From Fodinicola acaciae (GTDB lineage Bacteria > Actinomycetota > Actinomycetes > Mycobacteriales > HKI-0501), in contig NZ_WOTN01000001.1 of NCBI RefSeq assembly GCF_010993745.1, positions 1,553,235 through 1,617,234 on the forward strand: DNA of 64,000 nt, read 5' to 3'. Shown here one piece after another: positions 54,593 to 62,216 of this stretch. The notes under the pieces were generated by a model that worked only from the letters and a program-made list of their open reading frames with translations, was not told where the DNA came from and made no database searches. The first letter of the stretch is position 1. The number at the start of each line of letters is the position of its first letter. Made by a program: the position numbers and the translations under genes.

Positions 54593-55524
54593 GCGGCATG
54601 GATCTCGGCACGCTCACTCGCCGGCAGCCGCACCCCGTGCGGGTCGTACGCCGACCGCGCCGGCAGGATGCCCTCTCGTTCCGCGACCCACAACATGCGC
54701 TGCACATAGCCATCCATCGGCGCACGGAAGGTCGCGACGGCCAACCGGTCCAGCCGGTCCGACGCGACCAGAAACCCCTTCGCGTCCTGCGCGAACCAGG
54801 TTCGCATCAGCGCTCGCGACACGGCCGTGCCGGCCGCGGCGATGCCGACCAGAGCCGCGTCGGCGCCCCACATCAGCGACGGACCGAACATCCGGTCCTC
54901 ACCGGTGATGGCCAGCGCGCCACTCGAGTGGATCGCCGCGATCGCGTCCTGGCAGGCCATCGCGTCGTACAACGTGGCCAGTTTGACGCCGAGAACCTCC
55001 GGCCGCGCGCACAGCTCGGCGAGCAGCTCCGGACCGTACGCGACGCCGCCGGCCTCCGGATAAAGCAAAAAACCGATCACCGGCAGTCCGGCGGCCGCGG
55101 AAACCTCGGTGTGCAACCGAATTGTCCGCTCGGCGCGAGTCGGCACCGGCTCCAGGCTCGGCGCCGGAAACACCATCAGCGCGTCCGCGCCGCCGGCGGC
55201 CGCCTCCTCGGCGACTCGTTGCGTACTCACCAGCTCGGCGGCGAAATCGCCGACCGCGTCCGGCCGCGGCCCGACCGCCGCGACCACCGGACCGGTCGTC
55301 ACCGTACGAAAAGCCGCCAACACCGCCTTTCGCTCGGCGTCGGACAGCAGCAGGCCACGCGCCGTGTGAGCCCATACGCAGATGCCGTCAACGCCGCCGG
55401 CGATCGCGGTGGCGTAGTTTTCCAGATCTTGTTGGACAATCCGGCCGGTGTCGTCCCGTGGCGTCGCCGGCGCGGCCAGCAAGGCGCCGCGCACCGCGTT
55501 GGCCATCGTCGTGGAGTCCACCAT
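54568..55524 (-). CDS. DapA-like (DHDPS/NAL family) class I aldolase 2
   Basis: 318-residue Schiff-base aldolase with Y155 (GFLLYPEAGG) and K181 (GVKLATLYD). It is only distantly related to the first aldolase of the cluster, so the two probably act on different substrates. It lies alone on the minus strand; its 3' end overlaps the amidohydrolase gene by 25 bp and its start is only 32 bp from the divergent dehydrogenase gene. Confidence 0.88.
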   Translation of the reverse strand: MVDSTTMANAVRGALLAAPATPRDDTGRIVQQDLENYATAIAGGVDGICVWAHTARGLLLSDAERKAVLAAFRTVTTGPVVAAVGPRPDAVGDFAAELVSTQRVAEEAAAGGADALMVFPAPSLEPVPTRAERTIRLHTEVSAAAGLPVIGFLLYPEAGGVAYGPELLAELCARPEVLGVKLATLYDAMACQDAIAAIHSSGALAITGEDRMFGPSLMWGADAALVGIAAAGTAVSRALMRTWFAQDAKGFLVASDRLDRLAVATFRAPMDGYVQRMLWVAEREGILPARSAYDPHGVRLPASERAEIHAAYDALTAS

Positions 55525-55556
55525 CGCATCCTCGCATGCCTGATCCCGGAGTGCCT

Positions 55557-56516
55557 GTGAACATCCTTGTCGACGTGTCGCCGTATCTGCGCGACAGGTT
55601 CTTCGCCGACGGCGCGCTGGCCGGCATGCGGCTGATCGACGACCACGCCGAGCTGACGGAAGCGTTGCCTGGCACCGAAGTGCTGGTCACCAGCTGGGGG
55701 CAGCCGGCGCTGACCGCGCAGCTCCTGGATCTCGCGCCAGACCTTCGGCTGGTGGCCCACACTGGTGCGACGGTCAAGTTCTTCGTCACCGAACAGCTGT
55801 GGTCGCGCGGAATCCGCGTCACGCAGGCGGGTCAGGCGATGGCGCGGCCGGTGGCCGAGGCAGCGTTGGCCTTCACGTTGGCGTTGTTGCATCGGATTCC
55901 CCGTTTCGATCACGCGATGCACGCGCGTTCGAGCTGGCAGGAGGCAAAGGACGCACCGGATCAGCACGAAATTCTCGGCTGTCGGATCGGTGTCATCGGC
56001 GCATCGCGCACGGGACGCGCGTACATCGCGCTGGCGAAAGCCCTCGGAGCCGAGGTGTCCGTCGCCGATCCCTATCTCACCGATGCCGCCGATCTTGGCG
56101 TACGAGCGGTCGGCCTCGACACTTTGCTTGCCAAGTCACGAATAGTCGTCGTCCACGCGCCGGTCCTGCCGGAAACGCGCCACCTCATCGGCAAACGTGA
56201 GCTTGCGTTGATGGCCGATGGCGCCGGTCTCGTCAACACCGCGCGGTCGTGGCTGGTCGACCAGGACGCATTGCTGGCCGAGGTTTCCAGCGGCCGCCTC
56301 GACGCGGCGATCGACGTCTACGACGAGGAGCCGCTGCCGGCCGGCGATCCGTTGCGTGGCCTGCCAAACGTCCTGCTCACGCCGCACACCGCCGGCGCGA
56401 CCGTGGAAGGCCATCGCCGGCAGGGCGACATCGTACTCGCCGAGATCGGCCGGTTTTCGCGTGGTGAGCCACTTCTTCACGAGGTGACCGCCGCCGATCT
56501 GTTACGGATGGGGTAA
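55557..56516 (+). CDS. D-2-hydroxyacid dehydrogenase family protein
   Basis: 319-residue NAD-dependent 2-hydroxyacid dehydrogenase. The cofactor loop is GCRIGVIGASRTGRAY near residue 142; catalytic residues are R in VNTARSWLVD, E in VYDEEPLP and H in LLTPHTAGAT. It would reduce a 2-keto acid or oxidise a D-hydroxy acid, a natural next step after a keto-acid aldolase. I chose GTG 55557 because GGAG lies five bases upstream; ATG 55536 is an alternative. Its end overlaps the convergent serine hydrolase gene by 15 bp. Confidence 0.88.
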   Translation: MNILVDVSPYLRDRFFADGALAGMRLIDDHAELTEALPGTEVLVTSWGQPALTAQLLDLAPDLRLVAHTGATVKFFVTEQLWSRGIRVTQAGQAMARPVAEAALAFTLALLHRIPRFDHAMHARSSWQEAKDAPDQHEILGCRIGVIGASRTGRAYIALAKALGAEVSVADPYLTDAADLGVRAVGLDTLLAKSRIVVVHAPVLPETRHLIGKRELALMADGAGLVNTARSWLVDQDALLAEVSSGRLDAAIDVYDEEPLPAGDPLRGLPNVLLTPHTAGATVEGHRRQGDIVLAEIGRFSRGEPLLHEVTAADLLRMG

Positions 56517-57545
56517 ATCGAGGCAGTCGCGCGTGGCCGTGTCCAGCCGGTCGATCCGGTCGAAATCACCGGCCGAGCCGGTGACGAAGGCGATCGCATA
56601 GCCGTCTTTGGGACAGGCACCGCCATAGTTGCCGCCGACGCCGCCCATGCCGTAACCGCTGTCATCGACACCGAAGCCGAGGCCCCAGGAGCTCTCCCCG
56701 CCGAAAACGCGGTCGATGCCGGTGCACTGCGCGGTTGTCGCCTCCGCGAGAAGTCCGGGCGACAGCAGCTTTCCCTGCAGCAGAGCGGCGTAGAGTCCGC
56801 AGACTCCGCGAGCCGTGCCGTGTCCGTTGATGGCCGGAATCTCGGCCGCCCGCCAACCCGCGCTGTTCACCACCGCCGCGTCGAACGCACCTGGTGGGTT
56901 CGCTGTCGCTCGCCGGTAGAGCTCCGGCTTTCCAGTGGAATCAAGGCTCTCCAGACCGGTCAGGTCCACGACTCTGGACTGGTCCCTGACACCGACCAGA
57001 AAATCCAGCTCGTTGGGCCCGCAGATCTCCGCCCGCAGAAACTCGCCGAGCGTGCGACCGTCGATCCGGCGCACGAGCTCACCAACCAGATGACCGAAAA
57101 ACATCGCCGACTCGCCGAGGTCCTCACCTGGTAGCCATTCCGGTTCCTGGTCGGCGAGCAGTGCGCACAACCGGTCCCAGTCGAAGAAAACCTCGGTCGG
57201 CGCCGGCCGCGACAGCGCCACGACGCCAGCCTGATGCGACAGGACATGGCGTACGGTCGCCGGTGCGCGAAACTCCGGCCAATAGCGTGACATCGGCGCG
57301 TCGAGATCGAGCAACCCGCGCTCCACCAGCAAAAGTGCGCACATCGCGGCAAACGGCTTGGTCACCGAATACGGCTGCACGATGCTGTCGGGCCGCCACT
57401 CGCGCGTGCGCCGGGCGTCGGCGAAACCGCCGTGAAGGTCGATGACGAAGTCGCCGTCATACCACACGCAAAAGGCCGCGCCGGTGCCTGGCTGAGCGCG
57501 TACGATGTCGTCGAACACGTGTCGCACCGGCTCGAACGAGGTCAT
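56502..57545 (-). CDS. serine hydrolase, beta-lactamase/esterase (class C-like) family
   Basis: 347-residue esterase or peptidase of the beta-lactamase superfamily, without signal peptide. The nucleophile motif is SVTK in YSVTKPFAAM near residue 64; YRRATANPPG may hold the second-motif tyrosine, and GGNYGGACPKDGYAIAFVTGSAG is the end of the fold, in place of the usual HxG. Such intracellular members are mostly esterases. ATG 57545 overlaps the TetR stop by 4 bases, putting it third in a GH3-TetR-hydrolase operon. Confidence 0.85.
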   Translation of the reverse strand: MTSFEPVRHVFDDIVRAQPGTGAAFCVWYDGDFVIDLHGGFADARRTREWRPDSIVQPYSVTKPFAAMCALLLVERGLLDLDAPMSRYWPEFRAPATVRHVLSHQAGVVALSRPAPTEVFFDWDRLCALLADQEPEWLPGEDLGESAMFFGHLVGELVRRIDGRTLGEFLRAEICGPNELDFLVGVRDQSRVVDLTGLESLDSTGKPELYRRATANPPGAFDAAVVNSAGWRAAEIPAINGHGTARGVCGLYAALLQGKLLSPGLLAEATTAQCTGIDRVFGGESSWGLGFGVDDSGYGMGGVGGNYGGACPKDGYAIAFVTGSAGDFDRIDRLDTATRDCLDLPHP

Positions 57546-58198
57546 CGGTCGATTCTGCCGGCTGGCGGCGCGTTGCTCCAGCGGATTTTCAGGTCGTGCA
57601 CATACGCGGTGAAGTCGCCGAGCATGTCCAGTTTTCCGCCGCTGACCAGCCATTGCACCTGCAGGCCGTCCAGCGCCGCGATGGTCAGGTGGACAACCCG
57701 CTCGATCGGGATGTCCTCGCGCACCTCGCCGATGGCGCGGCCGTGTTCCAAAGCGGCGGTCAGCCAGGCGTACGCACTCCCGTAATGTCGTTGCACCCAG
57801 TCATAAGCCGGATGCGACGGATCGATCGCCTCCGCGCTCAGCGTCACGAAAAGCCGCACCTGGTTGGGGCGCGCGCTGTTGCGTGACACCAGACCGATCA
57901 GCGCGTCGAATGCCGACCAGCCGCGCGGCGGCTCGCCGTCGACCTCCAACGGCCGCCCGTCGATCTCTTCACGATGTTCCAGTGCTGCCACCAACAACGC
58001 GATCTTCGACGGAAAATGGTGCAGCAGCCCCGACTGGCTGAGGCCGGCCTTCTCGGCGACCTGCGCGATCGAGGTGCCGCGATAGCCGGCCGCCGCGAAC
58101 AGGTCCAGCGCGACCTCCAGCACCCTCGCACGTGCCTGGTCGCCGGCAACGCTCGCGCGGTCGGTAACGGTTCGCCGGTATTGCCGCGGAAACGACAC
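57542..58198 (-). CDS. TetR/AcrR family regulator of the GH3 operon
   Basis: 218-residue repressor with a typical N-terminal helix-turn-helix (RARVLEVALDLFAAAGYRGTSIAQVAEKAGLSQSGLLHHFPSKIALLVAALEHRE) and a C-terminal ligand domain. GTG 58198 shares one base with the GH3 stop (TAGTG), so it is translated as the second gene of the operon. The 22-bp palindrome before the GH3 gene is its likely operator, giving self-control. Confidence 0.9.
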   Translation of the reverse strand: MSFPRQYRRTVTDRASVAGDQARARVLEVALDLFAAAGYRGTSIAQVAEKAGLSQSGLLHHFPSKIALLVAALEHREEIDGRPLEVDGEPPRGWSAFDALIGLVSRNSARPNQVRLFVTLSAEAIDPSHPAYDWVQRHYGSAYAWLTAALEHGRAIGEVREDIPIERVVHLTIAALDGLQVQWLVSGGKLDMLGDFTAYVHDLKIRWSNAPPAGRIDR

Positions 58199-60561
58199 TA
58201 GAACGCCGTGCGCAGCCGCACATCGCCGAGGCCACGCGCGACCAGGATCTCGCCCCCGGACACCGGTTTCCAGCCATCGCGCCACACTCGCAGGACACGC
58301 GGATCGAGCTCGACCGTCACCGTACGCCGCTCCCCTGGCGGCACAGCGTCAACGACCGACCAACCCGCCAGGCGTACGGTCTCGCCCTCGGGTTGGACGT
58401 ACGCCTGCACGACCTCACCGCCGACCCGGCTGCCGGAGTTTTCCAGCTCCACAACGACATGATCGCCGTCGACCTGGACGGTGTGGTACGTCCAGGTGGT
58501 CCAGCCGAGTCCATGGCCAAACCAGAACAGCGGCTTCTGCCCGCCGCCGTGCCATCCCCGATAGCCGACCCGCACACCTTCCCGATATTCCAGGACTCCG
58601 TCGGTCGGCACCGGTGACCACGCCGGCCCTTCACCGTCCGCGGCGGGGAAAGTCGTCACCAGCCGGCCGGTCGGCTCGCGTCTTCCGAGCAGTACGTCGG
58701 CGACCGCGTGGCCGCCTTCCTGGCCAGGCAGGCCGGCGTAGAGGACGGCGTCGACCTTTTCCAACCACGGCATGAGAATCGGCGAGGCGGCGTTGACCAC
58801 GACGACCGTACGCCGAGCCACGTCGGCGACCGCTCGGACGAGTTCGTCTTGTGCGCCAGGCAAAGCGAGCGTCGTCTTGTCGACGCCCTCAGTCTCCTGC
58901 TCGACCGTCAGACCGACCACCACCACGGCGACCGGTGCGTCCTTGGCGGCCGCCGCCGCGTCGGCGATGACCTCAGCGGTCGGCCGAATCGCCGGGCGCG
59001 CCACCAGGCCTGCCTTGGTGAGTACGCCGCCGGAGGTGTCCAGCCGCGCGGTCAGCCGACTGCCGGGCCGCGCCCGCACGACGCTCGTCCACGCCGGCGG
59101 GTCGAGGATCGCCGCTCCGAGGTCACCGCTTACGTTGTCCAGCGCGAATTCGTGGCGTACGCCGTCAATTTCCACTGTCCACGCGCCAACTCCGCGCACA
59201 CCGACCTCGACCTCGCCGGCGTCCAGCTCCGCGCACAGCTCGACGCTCACCGCGCCTTCGTGCGGTCCGGTCGTCATGCCGAGCGCGATTTCCCCGATTT
59301 CACTGGTGGTCGACGCCTGTTCCTCGCCGTCCGTCCGCCAGCTGGTGATCCGGATGCCGGGCTCGCCGGTCTCCGGATCGCGGACGAAACCGGGCTCGGC
59401 GATGTCCGGCCGCTCGCGCACCTCGACACCGTCGAGCACTCGGATATCGTCAAGCGCGGCAACGAGTCCATCTGCGATGTTGACCAGATGCGGTGGCCGT
59501 ACGCCGGCCGATCCGGCGCCTTGTGCGACCGTACGCACCGCATGCCGGCCGATCACCAACGGAATCTCGGAAAGCGGCAGAATATCGTTGTCGTTCTTCA
59601 ACAACGTCATGCCTGCCGCGGCGAGCGACCGCAGCTCCTCACGACGGACCGGATCCGCCGGGCTCGGCCAATTGTCCTCCGGTTTGCGCACGTTGTCACC
59701 GAAAGCGCCGACTCTGCCGGCGAGCCGCAACAACCGCCGGGCGTGCTCGCGGATGGTCTGCTCGCTGACTTTCCCGGCACGTACGGCATCGACGAGCTGC
59801 TCACCCCACGGTCCGAACGGGCCCGGCATCACCAGGTCCTGGCCGCCGTTGGCGGACGGCACGGTCGACTTGGTGGCGAACCAGTCCGACATCACCAGGC
59901 CGTCCCACCGCCACTGTCCTTTGAGGACACCGTTGATGAGCTCGTCATGCTCGGTCGCCGCGACTCCGTTCACGTCGTTGTACGCGGCCATCACCGTCCA
60001 CGGATGCGCGTCCTGCACGGCGATTTCGAACGGCAGCAAGTAAATCTCGCGCAGCGCGCGCTCGTCGACCACGGAATTCACCGACTGACGCTCGGTTTCC
60101 GCCTCGTTGGCGACATAGTGTTTGAGACAGGCGCCGACACCGCGCGACTGCAGCGACCGCACGTATGCCGCCGCCAACCGCCCGGTGAGCAGCGGATCCT
60201 CCGCGTACGCTTCGAAAAGCCGGCCGCCAAGCGGCGTCCGATGCAGGTTGATCGTCGGCCCGAGGAGCACATGGACACCCTGCGTGCGCGCTTCTTCGGC
60301 GAGCAGCTGACCGGCGCGTTCGGCGATCCGCTCGTCCCAGCTGGACGCGAGCAGCGTCGCGTTGGGCAGCAGGGCGACCTTGCGGCCGCCGGTGAAGTCC
60401 AGGCCGCGTACGCCGGTCGGTCCGTCCGAGAAGATCATCGGCGCGAGTCCGATCGACTCGTCGCCGTGCAACTCGAACATCGCCGCGCCGGTCAGCAACC
60501 GCACCGCCGACTCCACATCGAGACCGCCCACGGCCGTCCCGATGTCCTGCTCGCCCGCCAT
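58198..60561 (-). CDS. glycoside hydrolase family 3 beta-glucosidase-like enzyme
   Basis: 787-residue cytoplasmic GH3 enzyme. Nucleophile D226 lies in GLVMSDWFATKS, the sugar-binding KH in CLKHYVANEAETERQSV (residues 148-149), and the second domain has ALPGAQDELVRAVADVA and LPGQEGGHAVADVLLG with a fibronectin III-like end (VELENSGSRVGGEVVQAYVQ). About residues 400-500 form an inserted PA14-like domain. No signal peptide is seen, so it should act on an imported oligosaccharide or glycoside. It leads an operon with TetR and a serine hydrolase. Confidence 0.93.
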   Translation of the reverse strand: MAGEQDIGTAVGGLDVESAVRLLTGAAMFELHGDESIGLAPMIFSDGPTGVRGLDFTGGRKVALLPNATLLASSWDERIAERAGQLLAEEARTQGVHVLLGPTINLHRTPLGGRLFEAYAEDPLLTGRLAAAYVRSLQSRGVGACLKHYVANEAETERQSVNSVVDERALREIYLLPFEIAVQDAHPWTVMAAYNDVNGVAATEHDELINGVLKGQWRWDGLVMSDWFATKSTVPSANGGQDLVMPGPFGPWGEQLVDAVRAGKVSEQTIREHARRLLRLAGRVGAFGDNVRKPEDNWPSPADPVRREELRSLAAAGMTLLKNDNDILPLSEIPLVIGRHAVRTVAQGAGSAGVRPPHLVNIADGLVAALDDIRVLDGVEVRERPDIAEPGFVRDPETGEPGIRITSWRTDGEEQASTTSEIGEIALGMTTGPHEGAVSVELCAELDAGEVEVGVRGVGAWTVEIDGVRHEFALDNVSGDLGAAILDPPAWTSVVRARPGSRLTARLDTSGGVLTKAGLVARPAIRPTAEVIADAAAAAKDAPVAVVVVGLTVEQETEGVDKTTLALPGAQDELVRAVADVARRTVVVVNAASPILMPWLEKVDAVLYAGLPGQEGGHAVADVLLGRREPTGRLVTTFPAADGEGPAWSPVPTDGVLEYREGVRVGYRGWHGGGQKPLFWFGHGLGWTTWTYHTVQVDGDHVVVELENSGSRVGGEVVQAYVQPEGETVRLAGWSVVDAVPPGERRTVTVELDPRVLRVWRDGWKPVSGGEILVARGLGDVRLRTAF

Positions 60562-60573
60562 GCGACTCCTTCC

Positions 60574-60595
60574 GCCGACCGACTGCTCGGTCGGC
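60574..60595. promoter_or_regulatory. 22-bp perfect inverted repeat, operator of the GH3-TetR operon
   Basis: GCCGACCGA and TCGGTCGGC flank CTGC, 13 bp upstream of the GH3 start codon. Size, symmetry and place fit a TetR-family operator, and the operon encodes one TetR protein. Confidence 0.7.
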
Positions 60596-60631
60596 TAAAC
60601 CGTACGGCACGGTGCGCGTCTCGTGAAGGCC

Positions 60632-61339
60632 TCACCCGGGCCAGGTGCGTATGACGGCGCGCGCGAACGCGATCCCCTCCGGCGTCACCACCTCGGTCAT
60701 CGACCGCCGGCCCTGCGACTTGAGGGCCGAGATGCGCAACAGCAAACCGCGCGTCTCCCAGTTGGCCGCGTTGGCCTGTGCCGCCGACACCGGCGACCCG
60801 CTTGCGGTCAGATAACCGGCGATGTCCGCGGCGAGATCGGTGGTGTGTCCGGCCGCGAGCAGAATCAGCAGGAAAAATCCGGAATCTCTGGTGTATTCCT
60901 CGTCCGAGTCCAGCGGCAGCCGCTCGGCCAGCCACCACCAGAGCGCGACCGGATCCTCGCGCAGCCGCCGGCCAGTGTCCGTGAGCATCAGCGAACCTCG
61001 TTCGCTGGAGATCAGCCCGAGTTTCGCGGCGGACTCGCGGAAGTCGAGCACCGGCGGATTCTGCACCTCCCGCTTGCTCTTGTGGATCCATTCGCGGCCG
61101 ATGCCCAGCGCGGTGTAGATCGCCTCGACCTCGGCCGGCGGCAGATAGCCGGATCCGGTGAGTTTCAGGCCGTCGTCACCGATCCGGTCCAGCAGCCAGC
61201 TGTACGGCCGCATCATCTCGGCCTGCGTTTCCGCGTCGATCTCCACCGGCTCGGACTGTCCGGCGGCGATCAACGCCCGCAGCGCCTCGCGTACGTCCGC
61301 GGACTCCACCCGCGAGACCAGCTCCGCCCATGGCTCCAT
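60632..61339 (-). CDS. hypothetical protein, 235 aa
   Basis: Soluble, mostly helical protein that I do not recognise. Segments such as FRESAAKLGLISSERGSLMLTDTGRRLREDP look like a winged-helix module near residues 105-135, and TEVVTPEGIAFARAVIRTW near the end resembles another short helical-strand unit. It follows the LLM oxidoreductase gene by 9 bp and is probably co-transcribed with it. No enzymatic motif is visible. Confidence 0.7.
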   Translation of the reverse strand: MEPWAELVSRVESADVREALRALIAAGQSEPVEIDAETQAEMMRPYSWLLDRIGDDGLKLTGSGYLPPAEVEAIYTALGIGREWIHKSKREVQNPPVLDFRESAAKLGLISSERGSLMLTDTGRRLREDPVALWWWLAERLPLDSDEEYTRDSGFFLLILLAAGHTTDLAADIAGYLTASGSPVSAAQANAANWETRGLLLRISALKSQGRRSMTEVVTPEGIAFARAVIRTWPG

Positions 61340-61348
61340 GCCGACACG

Positions 61349-62155
61349 CTAGCCGAGTTGGCGCCGGATCGCGTGGATCGCGGTCGACATGCGGTCCACG
61401 TACACGTCTGGCTCTCCAAAGTGGACAGCCAGGTGGTCGGCACCGGCGGCGGCGAATGCCTCGGCCTCCGCGACCAGCTCGTCGACACCGCCGCGCCACT
61501 CCGTACGCGTGCCGACCTCGACGTGCCGATCAGTGTGTTGCCGAAGAAATCCCACCCGCTCGGCGAATTTCTCCGCGTCGATCGCGAAACCCTGCCAGCT
61601 GTCGGCGAGCCGGGCCGCCCGCCGCATCGCCGCGTCGGACACACCACCGACCATCACCGGCACCGGCCGTTCCGGTTTTGGCTCGAAAACGCCGTGCTCG
61701 TACGCGTAAAACCGGCCGCGGAACGGGCCGTCGGTGGTCTGCAGGTGGCGGATGAGCTCGAGAGCCTCGTCGGTGCGGGCTGCGCGTGTGCGGAAATCCA
61801 TGCCGAGCGCGGAAAACTCCGACTCGACCCAACCGATGCCGACGCCGAGGATGACCCGGCCTTCGGACAGCCTGTCGATGGTGGCGATTTGTTTGGCGAG
61901 CAGGAACGGATCGCGCAACGGCAGGATGAGCACCGAGGTGCCCAGCCGCAGGCTGGTCGTCGTGCCGGCCAGATGGCCGAGCGTCACGAGCGGTTCGAGC
62001 ACGCCGCCATAGGTGCTGCCATACTCACCTGGCGGCAGGATGTGGTCCGGCAGCCAGGCCGTGTGATAGCCGAGCGCGTCAGCCGCCCGCGTGATCTCCT
62101 GCAGTTGCCGGCGTCCGACGGCCGACTCGTTCGGCAGCACCACCTGAAGTCGCAT
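61349..62155 (-). CDS. LLM class F420-dependent oxidoreductase
   Basis: 268-residue luciferase-like TIM-barrel enzyme of the actinobacterial F420-dependent type (TIGR03619-like by eye). Hallmarks are LGYHTAWLPDHILPP near residue 30, RLGTSVLILPLRDPFLLAKQIATIDRLSEGRVILGVGIGW and PVPVMVGGVSDAAMRRAARLADSW. F420H2 rather than FMN use is inferred from the family. ATG 62155 (MRLQVVLP) was chosen over upstream in-frame starts because the barrel begins there. The substrate is unknown. Confidence 0.87.
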   Translation of the reverse strand: MRLQVVLPNESAVGRRQLQEITRAADALGYHTAWLPDHILPPGEYGSTYGGVLEPLVTLGHLAGTTTSLRLGTSVLILPLRDPFLLAKQIATIDRLSEGRVILGVGIGWVESEFSALGMDFRTRAARTDEALELIRHLQTTDGPFRGRFYAYEHGVFEPKPERPVPVMVGGVSDAAMRRAARLADSWQGFAIDAEKFAERVGFLRQHTDRHVEVGTRTEWRGGVDELVAEAEAFAAAGADHLAVHFGEPDVYVDRMSTAIHAIRRQLG

Positions 62156-62172
62156 TCCGCCGAATCTAACCC

Positions 62173-62210
62173 GAAACGGCCGGCCGCGCAGGTGCGCGGC
62201 CGGCCGTTTC
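62173..62210 (-). terminator. strong terminator after the metallophosphoesterase gene
   Basis: GAAACGGCCGGCCGCGC (62173-62189) pairs perfectly over 17 bp with 62194-62210 around a 4-base loop, 6 bp after the stop codon of the metallophosphoesterase gene. It also lies just upstream of the LLM gene and isolates it. Confidence 0.8.
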
Positions 62211-62216
62211 GTCAAC

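Noticed and set aside
58708-60654. 648-codon open frame on the plus strand across the GH3 gene
   Set aside because: Composition (Arg, His, Gln-rich) is that of a GC-rich shadow frame; the opposite strand encodes a complete GH3 enzyme with catalytic motifs.
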